This document shows, piece after piece, positions 1 through 8,068 of a DNA stretch of 64,000 nucleotides (positions are counted from its first letter, which is position 1; each line of letters begins with the position of its first letter). Source of the DNA: Vreelandella arcis (GTDB taxonomy: Bacteria > Pseudomonadota > Gammaproteobacteria > Pseudomonadales > Halomonadaceae); contig NZ_FNII01000014.1 of NCBI RefSeq assembly GCF_900103865.1, positions 28,669-92,668 on the forward strand, in the 5' to 3' direction. Under the pieces are notes generated by a model. It made no database searches. It was not told the DNA's origin and saw only the letters and a program-made list of their open reading frames with translations. Position numbers and translations under genes: made by a program.

Positions 1-973
1 TCAGTTCACGGCTTGAGGAGGCATAGCTGATACGGCCTTGGCCATTTGCCTGTACAAAGGCGCTGCCATCGCAGGCAAAGAGGCGGTTTAGAAATAGGGC
101 TAACTGCTGTTTAGGTAAACGAAATATGCCGTCTGGCATCCGCTTGTGCAGTGCCTTTTTTGCCCATACACCGTGCGCTTCAAGAAACTGCCTGACAGGG
201 TTCGGCGCATTTTTTGCAACAGCGCTATAGTCAGATGCAAGGTTGTCACCCATCAAAGGCATGTTCAACGTCTCGCAAAGACGCATGTACGTTGTCTGAA
301 CGGGAACAGCGTTTCCGTTACACCAGGCACTCACCGCTGCTTTACTCACATTTAGCAACGAGGCAAGCGCTTCCCCGGTTATGTTCTTGGCCTGAAGTTT
401 CTCACGCAGTGTTTGTGAAAACTGCTCCCTCAAAGGGTGAAAGCGGGCTGCATCCCTACTCACCCGCAAGACAGGTGCCCGGTCAGCCCCTTTTTCGGCA
501 CTTTCAACCAAGCGACACGTTACGCCAGGGAAATGACTCACCGCTTGGGTAAAATCAGCACGCAATTCCGGGCTGTTATTGGTGAACATGGGGCAGGTTT
601 GTGTTGTGCCGCCATCAGCCAACATAAAAGCCAAGGTTTTCACTTGGTGCTCAGGCATGGCGTCATGACCAAACACCGGTATCTCACGAGGCACAGCAAT
701 GCGCTCGCCAACGGCTATCTTTTCCAGCGGCTGCCAGCCATCTCCGGTTAAAAACGGGTGCGTCAGCGTTGTGGCAACTTCTCTCCCTGTCACGGTACGC
801 ACACGAAAAACGGGCTTTTTACCGTCATCGACAAACGCCGATGCACATGATTGCTTCAGTTTGAAATCATCGGTTAGTGTTAGAAGCGGTGCTTGTTGAC
901 GAGCCACTAGTTCATCAATCGTGACCAGCGCGCCAGTGTCAGGGTCTACCAGTCGCGACCCACTCATCAAACA
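1..973 (-). other. DnaB intein with LAGLIDADG-type endonuclease and inserted HTH (partial)
   Basis: A protein-splicing element inserted after the Lys of the DnaB Walker A motif, starting at Cys1 (codon 971-973). Splicing block A is CLMSGSRLVDPDTG. Block B is TLTHPFLTGDGWQPL, with the usual T-x-x-H, followed by GERIAVPRE. Endonuclease block C is LAFMLADGG and block E is LFACDGSAF, the two acidic DOD motifs. KRMPDGIFRLP resembles block D and YASSS resembles block H. Between C and D lies an HTH_XRE-like stretch (about bases 270-430: ITGEALASLLNVSKAAVSAW). Blocks F and G and the C-terminal Asn are beyond base 1. Known family behaviour: such inteins self-excise and home into intein-less alleles. 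That this one is active is inference. Confidence 0.9.
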
Positions 974-1648
974 CTTGCCCATTGACGGACGCCCGGCAAT
1001 AATCACCAGGTCAGACGGCTGAAGCCCCGAGGTCATGCCATCGAGGTCACGAAAGCCCGATGACAAACCGGTCATTTCCCCTTTGAGATTGAACAGCTCG
1101 TCGATACGGTCGACCGCCTTGGTCAACAGGTCGCTCATGCCAATGGGGCCGCCGGTTTTGGGGCGCTCCTCGGCAATTTGGAATACCAGGCGCTCGGCTT
1201 CGTTGAGCAATTCATCGGCGGGCCGCCCCTGGGGAGCAAACGCGCCTTCGGCGATCTGGTTAGCAGCGCGGATCAGCTTTCTCAGTGTCGCGCGCTCGCG
1301 CACGATATCGGCGTAGGCCCGAATATTGCTCGCTGAGGGGGTGTTCCTCGCCAGCTCCGCCAGAAAGGCCAGCCCGCCCACCGTGTCCAGTTGGTCGCGG
1401 TCTTCCAGCGCTTCAGAGAGGGTCACCACATCCATTGGCTGTCCCGACTCGGCCAGATGGATCATCACGTTGAACACCAGGCGGTGTTCATAGCGATAAA
1501 AATCATCGGCGACTAAGCGGTCGGAAATATGATCCCAGGCCTGGTTATCCAGCATTAGCCCACCCAGCACCGACTGCTCCGCTTCTAGCGAGTGGGGCGG
1601 CAGCTTGAGCGCTGCCGTTTCCTGATCAGCGGGTGGCTGGTCCTGCAT
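1..1648 (-). CDS. dnaB: Replicative DNA helicase DnaB, interrupted by an intein (3' end outside window)
   Basis: DnaB is the hexameric helicase that unwinds DNA at the replication fork. I translated it by hand from the ATG at 1648, preceded by GAGGAAC as ribosome binding site. Residues 1-225 are the N-extein: the DnaB N-terminal domain (LPPHSLEAEQSVLGG, typical) and the linker, up to the P-loop GRPSMGK. The reading frame then passes directly into an intein beginning CLMSGSRLVDP instead of the expected Thr of GKT. The frame stays open to base 1, so the C-extein with the rest of the ATPase lies outside the window. The gene follows rpsF-rpsR-rplI, a common gammaproteobacterial order, but a strong terminator separates it from rplI. 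Confidence 0.93.
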   Translation of the reverse strand, partial: MQDQPPADQETAALKLPPHSLEAEQSVLGGLMLDNQAWDHISDRLVADDFYRYEHRLVFNVMIHLAESGQPMDVVTLSEALEDRDQLDTVGGLAFLAELARNTPSASNIRAYADIVRERATLRKLIRAANQIAEGAFAPQGRPADELLNEAERLVFQIAEERPKTGGPIGMSDLLTKAVDRIDELFNLKGEMTGLSSGFRDLDGMTSGLQPSDLVIIAGRPSMGKCLMSGSRLVDPDTGALVTIDELVARQQAPLLTLTDDFKLKQSCASAFVDDGKKPVFRVRTVTGREVATTLTHPFLTGDGWQPLEKIAVGERIAVPREIPVFGHDAMPEHQVKTLAFMLADGGTTQTCPMFTNNSPELRADFTQAVSHFPGVTCRLVESAEKGADRAPVLRVSRDAARFHPLREQFSQTLREKLQAKNITGEALASLLNVSKAAVSAWCNGNAVPVQTTYMRLCETLNMPLMGDNLASDYSAVAKNAPNPVRQFLEAHGVWAKKALHKRMPDGIFRLPKQQLALFLNRLFACDGSAFVQANGQGRISYASSSREL

Positions 1649-1779
1649 AGCAAGTTCCTCTTGTTAACGCCTCTAATCAGCGGGGGTAAAGGCTAATGGC
1701 CGATAGGCGCCTAATCTTAGCGGCGAACGCCGCTCATCACTACCCAAAGCGTCGCCTTGACCAACAGGCTAACAATAAT

Positions 1780-1808
1780 AAAGGGCGCGGGGGTTGCCCG
1801 CGCCCTTT
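1780..1808 (-). terminator. Rho-independent terminator of the rpsF-rplI operon
   Basis: A perfect 12-bp stem (left arm 1780-1791, right arm 1797-1808) with a 5-base loop. Read on the minus strand it is followed by a T-rich tract (TATTATTGTT). It lies just downstream of rplI and upstream of dnaB, so dnaB probably has its own promoter in 1649-1779. Confidence 0.85.
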
Positions 1809-1832
1809 AAGACGTTGATGAACGCGCAGCGA

Positions 1833-2279
1833 TTACTCTGCGACGACCACCACGCGTACAACGGCGTCCACTTCAGCGTGCAAGTGAAGTGAGATGTCGT
1901 ACTCGCCTGTCTGGCGAATCGGCCCGAGAGGCATACGAACTTCGCTCTTGGCGATGTCGAAGCCTGCAGACGAAATGGCGTCTGCCAAATCGCGGGGACC
2001 AATGGAACCAAACAGCTTGCCTTCATCGCCTGCTTTGGAGACCAACGACAGTTCGATGTCGTTGAGCTGCTCAGCGCGCGCTTGGGCTTCTGCTTTGCGC
2101 TCTGCCGCTTGGGCTTCGAGCTCAGCACGCTGCGCTTCAAAAGCTGCAACGTTATCTTTAGTCGCCGGTACCGCTAAGCCGTAAGGCACTAGGTAGTTAC
2201 GACCATAACCAGGCTTGACGGTGACCTTGTCACCTAGGCCGCCCAGCTTACCAATCTTGTCGAGCAGAATGACTTCCAT
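1833..2279 (-). CDS. rplI: 50S ribosomal protein L9
   Basis: L9 is a large-subunit protein that binds 23S rRNA near the L1 stalk and helps hold the reading frame. At 148 residues it has the usual length. It begins [19 protein letters not shown] and has the N-terminal signature [17 protein letters not shown], then the long Ala/Glu/Arg-rich connecting helix (about residues 45-75) and the C-terminal RNA-binding domain. The start is preceded by GAGG. It is the last gene of the ribosomal operon and is followed by a strong terminator. Confidence 0.97.
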   Translation of the reverse strand: MEVILLDKIGKLGGLGDKVTVKPGYGRNYLVPYGLAVPATKDNVAAFEAQRAELEAQAAERKAEAQARAEQLNDIELSLVSKAGDEGKLFGSIGPRDLADAISSAGFDIAKSEVRMPLGPIRQTGEYDISLHLHAEVDAVVRVVVVAE

Positions 2280-2294
2280 CTCGTAAACCTCTAG

Positions 2295-3146
2295 TCAATT
2301 GCTGCGGGCAAGGCGTGCGCGAATGTTCGCGAATGTATCAATCAGCCCCAACAGCAGCACAATGAGAATCGTGGGCCAGGTCGTGATTAGCAGCACATAA
2401 AAAGCCACCAGCCACAGCCCGTTCATCCCCTTTATTCCAACAATACCATGCACTAATGCAATGCCAGCCACTAGCAGCGGGATCCATGCCAGCATCGCCA
2501 ACGCCGAAATACCCAACACCATGCTGATAACACTCAAGACAACCAGCAAAATGAGTTCTTTCGGTGTTAAACGCAGGCCATGAAACTCTGCACGAAAGCC
2601 CCCGGGGTTATAAAGCCCGGCTTGCCAGCTCCGTGCGAGCGCCAAGCAGGCAACCGCGGCAAGCAACACCACAAACCCGGTTACACCACCAACGACGAGC
2701 CCGGCTAAGCGCTGGGTATCGTAGCCTTGGTTGGCGAACTCATTGAGCATCTGGTCGATTTCTTGCGAGCTTTGTCGTAGCTGTTCGAGCATTTGCTCGG
2801 TACCCGCCGGCGGGCTAAAAATGCCGATTTGCACCATCACAGCAGCGGCGATTGAGCCCAGTATGAGCGCTTCACCCCAGCGCATTCGCTCGCGCAGAAC
2901 AACGGCCATCAGCGTCACCAGCAATATACTGGCAAGCGGAATCACATCGCCCTGCACCCACCACATACCCGCTGGCAGTGCCGCCGCTATGGTCACCGGT
3001 AACGCTGACGCGAACCCGCGACGGAGCGTTACCAATGCACTGATAGCGGCACCTAGCCAAAATAGCCAGGGCACGAAGCTTGCGAGCGCTGCCCCGCCTG
3101 CGGCGTAGGGCGTGCCACGCATTAGCCATCGCGCCAGTGCTAGCAT
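2295..3146 (-). CDS. DUF2232-type polytopic membrane protein
   Basis: An integral membrane protein of unknown function found between rpsR and rplI in many gammaproteobacteria (Pfam DUF2232, YybS-like). About 283 residues, with roughly eight hydrophobic segments. An acidic, Gln-rich loop (SQEIDQMLNEFANQGYD) sits near the middle. The ATG at 3146 was chosen; an adjacent GTG at 3149 is equally possible and neither has a strong ribosome binding site. It lies 13 bases after rpsR, so it is co-transcribed with the ribosomal genes. The family assignment rests on position and topology; no catalytic motif is visible. Confidence 0.85.
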   Translation of the reverse strand: MLALARWLMRGTPYAAGGAALASFVPWLFWLGAAISALVTLRRGFASALPVTIAAALPAGMWWVQGDVIPLASILLVTLMAVVLRERMRWGEALILGSIAAAVMVQIGIFSPPAGTEQMLEQLRQSSQEIDQMLNEFANQGYDTQRLAGLVVGGVTGFVVLLAAVACLALARSWQAGLYNPGGFRAEFHGLRLTPKELILLVVLSVISMVLGISALAMLAWIPLLVAGIALVHGIVGIKGMNGLWLVAFYVLLITTWPTILIVLLLGLIDTFANIRARLARSN

Positions 3147-3158
3147 CACGTTAAGCGC

Positions 3159-3386
3159 TTACTGGTGGCTGTCGGAGTAGGGCAGCAGCGCCAAGTAGCG
3201 CGAACGCTTAATAGCCGTTGCCAGCTGACGCTGGTAGCGAGCTCTTGTGCCGGTAATACGGCTCGGGACAATCTTACCGGTTTCGGTGATGTAAGCCTTC
3301 AGCGTGTCGAGATCTTTGTAGTCGATCTGCTTGACGCCTTCGGCTGTGAAGCGGCAAAACTTACGGCGACGGAAAAAACGTGCCAT
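3159..3386 (-). CDS. rpsR: 30S ribosomal protein S18
   Basis: S18 binds 16S rRNA in the platform of the small subunit as a partner of S6. At 75 residues it has full length, with an Arg-rich N-terminus ([10 protein letters not shown]) and the core [19 protein letters not shown]. The ribosome binding site AAGGAG precedes the start. It lies between rpsF and the DUF2232 gene, so S6 and S18, which assemble as a dimer, are made from one transcript. Confidence 0.98.
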   Translation of the reverse strand: MARFFRRRKFCRFTAEGVKQIDYKDLDTLKAYITETGKIVPSRITGTRARYQRQLATAIKRSRYLALLPYSDSHQ

Positions 3387-3422
3387 GGAATAAGCTCCTT
3401 AAATTACGTGCAGTGAATAAAT

Positions 3423-3803
3423 TCAGGCAGTTTCGGTGTCTGCTTCAGCGCGCGGTTTTTCTTCGCGACGCGGACGCTTTTCTTCTGCCGGCTTCATCAT
3501 CGGCGACGCTTCGGTAACGGCTTCTTTACAGCGCACTACCAAGCTGCGGATGATGGCATCGTTGAAGCGGAAGATATTCTCGATTTCGTCGAGCGTCTCA
3601 CCGTTACATTCAACGTTCATCAGCACGTAATGGGCTTTATGGATCTTGTTGATCGGGTAAGCCAGGTGACGACGGCCCCAATCTTCCAGGCGATGCACAG
3701 TGCCGCCGCTTTCGGTGACGAGGCTGGTGTAGCGCTCGACCATCGCGGGGACTTGCTCGCTTTGATCCGGGTGGACCATAAACACGATTTCGTAATGACG
3801 CAT
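3423..3803 (-). CDS. rpsF: 30S ribosomal protein S6
   Basis: S6 pairs with S18 on the 30S platform. It starts [19 protein letters not shown] and contains the S6 core ([20 protein letters not shown]). After the globular domain it has a Lys/Arg/Glu-rich tail (about residues 105-126) like the glutamylated tails of other gammaproteobacterial S6 proteins; glutamylation here is only inferred. AAGGAG lies upstream of the ATG. It is the first gene of the operon, so its promoter should lie in 3804-3970. Confidence 0.97.
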   Translation of the reverse strand: MRHYEIVFMVHPDQSEQVPAMVERYTSLVTESGGTVHRLEDWGRRHLAYPINKIHKAHYVLMNVECNGETLDEIENIFRFNDAIIRSLVVRCKEAVTEASPMMKPAEEKRPRREEKPRAEADTETA

Positions 3804-3973
3804 GGGATCTCCTTGCGGTTTGACAGCTTCTTATGCGAGCGCACTTGGCAAAACGACATAGAAGCAAGGAGTTAACTGAAATGCGGTTCGCACACTGATC
3901 AGATCAATGGCGTCAGCATCAAGCAGAACAACGGTCTGTAACAACCGTACATAGCACCGTTCATAAGAACGAG

Positions 3974-4000
3974 CGCCCGATTGCAAGGCAAACGGGCGCA
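3974..4000 (-). terminator. Probable terminator after rlmB
   Basis: A 7-bp GC stem (3974-3980 with 3994-4000) around a 13-base loop, just downstream of rlmB on the minus strand and followed by a moderately T-rich sequence (TCGTTCTT). It would separate the rnr-rlmB transcript from rpsF. Confidence 0.5.
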
Positions 4001-4021
4001 TGTATTCTAGAAGGGGCCGGG

Positions 4022-4807
4022 TTAACTTGCAAGCTGGCGCTGACGCACAGCTTCAAATAAGCAGATACCTGCCGCGACGGATACGTTCAAACTCGACACC
4101 TGCCCGGCCATGGGCAGTTTTGCGAGGTTATCGCACGCTTCGCGGGTCAGGCGGCGCATGCCCTTCCCCTCAGCCCCCATGACCAGCGCCGTCGGGCCGA
4201 CCATATTAATCTCGTATACGCTGGTGTCGGCCTCACCGGCGGCGCCGGTAATCCACACGCCCGCGTCTTTGAGCTTAGCCATTGCCCGGGCCAGATTGGT
4301 GACTTGATAAACAGGCACCACTTCGGCTGCACCACAGGCCACTTTACGCACGGTCGCATTTAACGGCGCGGCTTTATCTTTCGCCACGATGACACCATGC
4401 GCACCAGCCGCATCGGCGCTGCGCAAACAAGCACCGAAATTATGTACATCGGTGACGCCATCCAGCACGAGCAGCAACGGAGGCGTGGACGACGGCCACG
4501 CCCGCAACTTAAGCCAAAGCGACTCTTCGCTTTCAGGCGTTAACGGTGGGCAAAAAGCCACTACCCCTTGATGGGCGGCCCCTTGAGTTAGCTGGTCGAG
4601 CAGTGCCCGGGGATGCTCCTGAATCTGCGCCCCCTGGCTACGCGCCTGGGTTAAAAGCTCGCCCAAGCGGCTGCCGACACCTTGCTGCACCCATATTTCC
4701 TTCGGCGTTTCACCGCGTTCGAGCAGGCTTTGCAAGGCGTGTACACCGTACACCTGATCCAGCCCATCCGGCGTGCGCGGGCGCTTCTTGGACGCTGCCG
4801 ATTTCAT
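4022..4807 (-). CDS. rlmB: 23S rRNA (guanosine-2'-O-)-methyltransferase RlmB
   Basis: A SPOUT-class enzyme that uses S-adenosylmethionine to 2'-O-methylate G2251 in the P-loop of 23S rRNA. 261 residues: an N-terminal RNA-binding substrate domain (VYGVHALQSLLERG) and a C-terminal knotted SpoU domain with the three motifs DVHNFGACLRSADAAGA, VMGAEGKGMRRL and SSLNVSVAAGICLFE. It begins 2 bases after the rnr stop, so the two genes are translationally linked, as rnr-rlmB are in Escherichia coli. Confidence 0.95.
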   Translation of the reverse strand: MKSAASKKRPRTPDGLDQVYGVHALQSLLERGETPKEIWVQQGVGSRLGELLTQARSQGAQIQEHPRALLDQLTQGAAHQGVVAFCPPLTPESEESLWLKLRAWPSSTPPLLLVLDGVTDVHNFGACLRSADAAGAHGVIVAKDKAAPLNATVRKVACGAAEVVPVYQVTNLARAMAKLKDAGVWITGAAGEADTSVYEINMVGPTALVMGAEGKGMRRLTREACDNLAKLPMAGQVSSLNVSVAAGICLFEAVRQRQLAS

Positions 4808-4809
4808 AG

Positions 4810-7188
4810 TCAGCCTTTATTCGGTGATGGCTTACGCGGCCCTTTGCGCGTGCGGCGTGGGCCTCGGCGCTCGGGCTTGTCCTTACTGCTAGCGTTATTG
4901 CTGCCTTCGGTCGATGGCTTTTTACGCGGCTGGCGACGCGGACGCGGCTTCTCGTCAGCCAGGGCAAAATCGATCTTGCGGTCGTCCATATCCACACGTG
5001 CCACTTGGACGCTTAGGCCATCACCCAGACGGTAAGTGGTACCGGTACGCTCGCCTTTCAGGCGGTGCTTTTCCGCCTCGTAGTGGTAATAGTCAGACGG
5101 TAGCGACGTGACGTGAACCAGCCCTTCCACGTAAAACGCATCGAGACGCACGAACAGACCGAACTGAGTCACCGAGGCAATGGTGCCGTCGAAAGTTTCG
5201 CCCAGTTTGTCGGACATGAACTCGCACTTGAGCCAGCTTTCCACGTCGCGGGTGGCGTCGTCAGCACGGCGCTCGGTCATCGAGCAGTGCTCACCAAGCT
5301 CAAGCATATTCTCGAAGGTGTAAGGGCACCATTTGCTCGGCGGCTCAACCGGTGCACCTTCTACCCGCAACACGGTGTTGGTTTGTCGCGGCCCACGAAT
5401 CACCGAGCGAATCGCCCGATGGACCAAGAGGTCAGGGTAGCGGCGAATCGGTGATGTGAAGTGCGCGTAGGCTTGATAAGCCAAGCCAAAGTGACCTTCG
5501 TTTTGCGGCGAGTACACCGCTTGGTTCATCGAGCGCAGCATGACCGTTTGGATGATATCGAAATCGGGACGATCCTTGATGGTCTCACGCAGCGCCTGAT
5601 AGTCCTGAGGGGTCGGCATATCACCGCCGCCCACCGACAGCCCTAATTCATTCAGGAACAAACGCAGCTTATCGAGCCGCTCAGGTGTCGGCCGTTCATG
5701 GATACGATAAAGCGCCGGCAGATCGTGTTTATCCAGGAAACGCGCGGTGGCGACGTTCGCCGCCAACATGCACTCTTCAATAAGCTTATGGGCGTCGTTA
5801 CGGGTACGCGGCACAATTTTGTCGATCTTGCGCTCGTCATTAAAAATAATCGCCGTTTCGGTGGTATCGAAATCAATCGCACCGCGCTCTTCACGGGCTT
5901 TGCGCAGTAATTTGTAAAGCTCGTGAATGTTATTAAGCGGTTTGACCAGCGCTGAGTGTTCCTTGCGCAGCGCTTCGCCTTCGTCGCTTTCCTCGTCCAG
6001 GATTGCCGCCACCTTGTTATAGGTAAGCCGCGCATGCGAGTTCATCACCGCTTCGTAAAAACGGTAGCGGCTGATGGCACCGGTCTTCGAGATGTTCATC
6101 TCGCAGACCATGACCAGCCGATCGACATGCGGGTTTAACGAACAAAGGCCATTGGAGAGCAGCTCCGGCAGCATGGGGACTACCTGACCCGGGAAATAAA
6201 CCGAGTTGCCCCGCGTGCGCGCTTCGTCGTCAAGTGGCGTGCCGGGGCGCACATAATGCGAGACGTCAGCGATGGCGACCAACAGCTTCCAGCTGCCTGA
6301 CTTGGTTTGCCAGGCACATACGGCATCATCAAAGTCCTTGGCCGACTCGTCATCAATGGTGACCAGCGGCGTGTCGCGCAGATCCACCCGGTGCTGTTTA
6401 TCGTCTTCGAGCACTTCCGCGGAAATCTCGCTGATTTGATCCAGCACTTCGGGCGGAAACTCGGCGGGGATTTCATAACTGCGAATGGCGATATCGATTT
6501 CCATACCAGGATCCATGCGCTCGCCGAGCACCTCTATCACCTCCCCGACCGGCTGAACACGCGTAGCCGGCTGCTGGACAATCTTGGCCGAGATCACCTG
6601 CCCGTCTTGCGCACCACCGCAAGCGCTATGAGGAATAATCACTTCCTGGGTAATACGCGGATTTTCCGGAATCAGGATCCCGAATTCAGGCGTATTGCTG
6701 CGGTAAACACCGACGATGGTTTGCGTGTTGCGCGAGATAACATCCGCAATGGTGGCTTCATCGCGACCACGGCGGTCACGACCGCTAATCCGTACCAGCA
6801 CGTGGTCACCGTGAAACACGCGACGCATTTGGCGCGGGGGCAACACGAGGTCGGGCTTCTTGCCGTCGTCACGCAATAAAAAGCCAAAGCCGTCGCGGTG
6901 GCCGAGCACTTTACCTTTCACCAAATCAAGCTTGTTAATCAGTGCATACGCCCCACGACGGTCGCGCAACACCTGACCGTCACGCTCCATAGCCGCTAAG
7001 CGACGGCGCACGGCTTCATGGTGATCCTCGTCTTCCAGGCCCAGCAGGCTACTCATTTTTTCGTGAGTAATGGGTTTGCCGTGCTGCTCTAGCGCAGCCA
7101 GCAAATACTCGCGGCTAGGCGCAGGGTTGTCGTATTTGTGCGCCTCGCGCTCGGCGTGCGGATCATCACTTAAGGTCCAGTACTTCAT
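4810..7188 (-). CDS. rnr: Ribonuclease R (3'-5' exoribonuclease)
   Basis: RNase R is a processive hydrolytic exoribonuclease that degrades structured RNA, including rRNA and mRNA in quality control and cold shock. Domains in order: winged helix (PSREYLLAALEQHGK), cold-shock domains, the RNB catalytic domain with the metal-binding aspartates in TIDDESAKDFDDAV, an S1 domain (FDGTIASVTQFGLFVRLD) and a Lys/Arg-rich tail. The ATG at 7188 (MKYWTLSDD) was chosen because AAGGA lies about 10 bases upstream. An in-frame ATG at 7224 would add 12 residues but has no ribosome binding site. Confidence 0.94.
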   Translation of the reverse strand: MKYWTLSDDPHAEREAHKYDNPAPSREYLLAALEQHGKPITHEKMSSLLGLEDEDHHEAVRRRLAAMERDGQVLRDRRGAYALINKLDLVKGKVLGHRDGFGFLLRDDGKKPDLVLPPRQMRRVFHGDHVLVRISGRDRRGRDEATIADVISRNTQTIVGVYRSNTPEFGILIPENPRITQEVIIPHSACGGAQDGQVISAKIVQQPATRVQPVGEVIEVLGERMDPGMEIDIAIRSYEIPAEFPPEVLDQISEISAEVLEDDKQHRVDLRDTPLVTIDDESAKDFDDAVCAWQTKSGSWKLLVAIADVSHYVRPGTPLDDEARTRGNSVYFPGQVVPMLPELLSNGLCSLNPHVDRLVMVCEMNISKTGAISRYRFYEAVMNSHARLTYNKVAAILDEESDEGEALRKEHSALVKPLNNIHELYKLLRKAREERGAIDFDTTETAIIFNDERKIDKIVPRTRNDAHKLIEECMLAANVATARFLDKHDLPALYRIHERPTPERLDKLRLFLNELGLSVGGGDMPTPQDYQALRETIKDRPDFDIIQTVMLRSMNQAVYSPQNEGHFGLAYQAYAHFTSPIRRYPDLLVHRAIRSVIRGPRQTNTVLRVEGAPVEPPSKWCPYTFENMLELGEHCSMTERRADDATRDVESWLKCEFMSDKLGETFDGTIASVTQFGLFVRLDAFYVEGLVHVTSLPSDYYHYEAEKHRLKGERTGTTYRLGDGLSVQVARVDMDDRKIDFALADEKPRPRRQPRKKPSTEGSNNASSKDKPERRGPRRTRKGPRKPSPNKG

Positions 7189-7394
7189 GCGATCAACATC
7201 CTTGATTGCGTTGGCGGGAGGCATAAAAAAAGCGCGGACGGGGTACGTCGCGGGCGGGGGGTTTCAGCATCCGCTCGGCTGAAAATAATCATGTTTTGTT
7301 TGGTCATACGCGCAGTATAGCGCCGTGACTTCAATCACCCAACCACCTTGGCTATGATTATCGTATTTTGGCGCTGAAAACCCGCGCTTAACGC

Positions 7395-7422
7395 TTGCAT
7401 TTAAGCAATACACGGGTATCAT
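7395..7422 (+). promoter_or_regulatory. Sigma-70 promoter of the tRNA-Leu cluster
   Basis: TTGCAT (7395-7400), a 16-base spacer and TATCAT (7417-7422), followed by a GC-rich discriminator (ACGCGCC) and the first tRNA 12 bases downstream. GC-rich discriminators are typical of stringently controlled stable-RNA promoters. Confidence 0.65.
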
Positions 7423-7433
7423 ACGCGCCACTT

Positions 7434-7520
7434 GCCCAGATGGCGGAATTGGTAGACGCGCTAGCTTCAGGTGCTAGTGTCCGTATGGACGTGGAGGTTC
7501 AAGTCCTCTTCTGGGCACCA
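7434..7520 (+). tRNA. tRNA-Leu (anticodon CAG), copy 1
   Basis: An 87-base class II tRNA. Acceptor stem GCCCAGA/TCTGGGC, D-arm region GGCGGAATTGGTAGACGCG, anticodon stem CTAGC/GCTAG around loop TTCAGGT (anticodon CAG), a long variable arm, GGTTCAAGTCC T-arm and encoded CCA. It reads Leu CUG codons. The acceptor stem ends in A-T rather than the G-C of the next two copies. Confidence 0.97.
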
Positions 7521-7577
7521 ATCAAACTCGTGTTATCCCCTTTTTACGAGTTGATGGGTGTTTTCAAGTTGTTGTTC

Positions 7578-7664
7578 GCCCAGGTGGCGGAATTGGTAGA
7601 CGCGCTAGCTTCAGGTGCTAGTGACCGTATGGTCGTGGAGGTTCAAGTCCTCTCCTGGGCACCA
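7578..7664 (+). tRNA. tRNA-Leu (anticodon CAG), copy 2
   Basis: Same architecture as copy 1, with acceptor stem GCCCAGG/CCTGGGC, anticodon CAG and encoded CCA. Its variable arm carries ACC/GGT where copies 1 and 3 have TCC/GGA, a compensatory change that keeps the stem paired. The 57-base spacer after copy 1 has no promoter that I can see, so one precursor transcript is likely. Confidence 0.97.
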
Positions 7665-7696
7665 ATCGAACACAACTGACAAGTGAAAAATGATGC

Positions 7697-7783
7697 GCCC
7701 AGGTGGCGGAATTGGTAGACGCGCTAGCTTCAGGTGCTAGTGTCCGTATGGACGTGGAGGTTCAAGTCCTCTCCTGGGCACCA
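7697..7783 (+). tRNA. tRNA-Leu (anticodon CAG), copy 3
   Basis: Identical to copy 2 except for the variable arm, which matches copy 1. CCA is encoded. It lies 32 bases after copy 2. The 285 bases that follow, up to the BCCT gene, hold no RNA or coding feature that I can support. Confidence 0.97.
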
Positions 7784-8068
7784 TTGACTGGGCTCGCATC
7801 AGCATCCCTCCTTGCTTTTCTGACACTCCCCAAAGCGATTCTGGATATAATCCCCGACTTAGCCTACCTCTCGTTTAGCACATGCTGGATACACCGCCTT
7901 GCTGCCTGAACATTCTTAAGAAATCCTCCATTAAGTTAATTCGAAAGCACCCCATGCGCCCAGCGCATACCCCCATTCCCAGCCTACGTTTTATACCGAG
8001 GCTTAAAAGGCGTTAGGTTGTCCTGGCATGAAGTTTATGCATGACGATAACGACAAAGGGAGAATGGG

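Noticed and set aside
146..1473. Several plus-strand ORFs opposite the dnaB N-extein and intein
   Set aside because: They lie on the strand opposite a continuous coding frame with clear DnaB and intein motifs, and none has a recognisable domain or ribosome binding site.
3804..3970. S6:S18 autoregulatory mRNA leader before rpsF
   Set aside because: CCG-containing stretches are present, but I could not fold the specific bulged structure with confidence.
7395..7909. ORFs reading MAELVDALASGAS repeatedly
   Set aside because: They are translations of the three tRNA-Leu genes.
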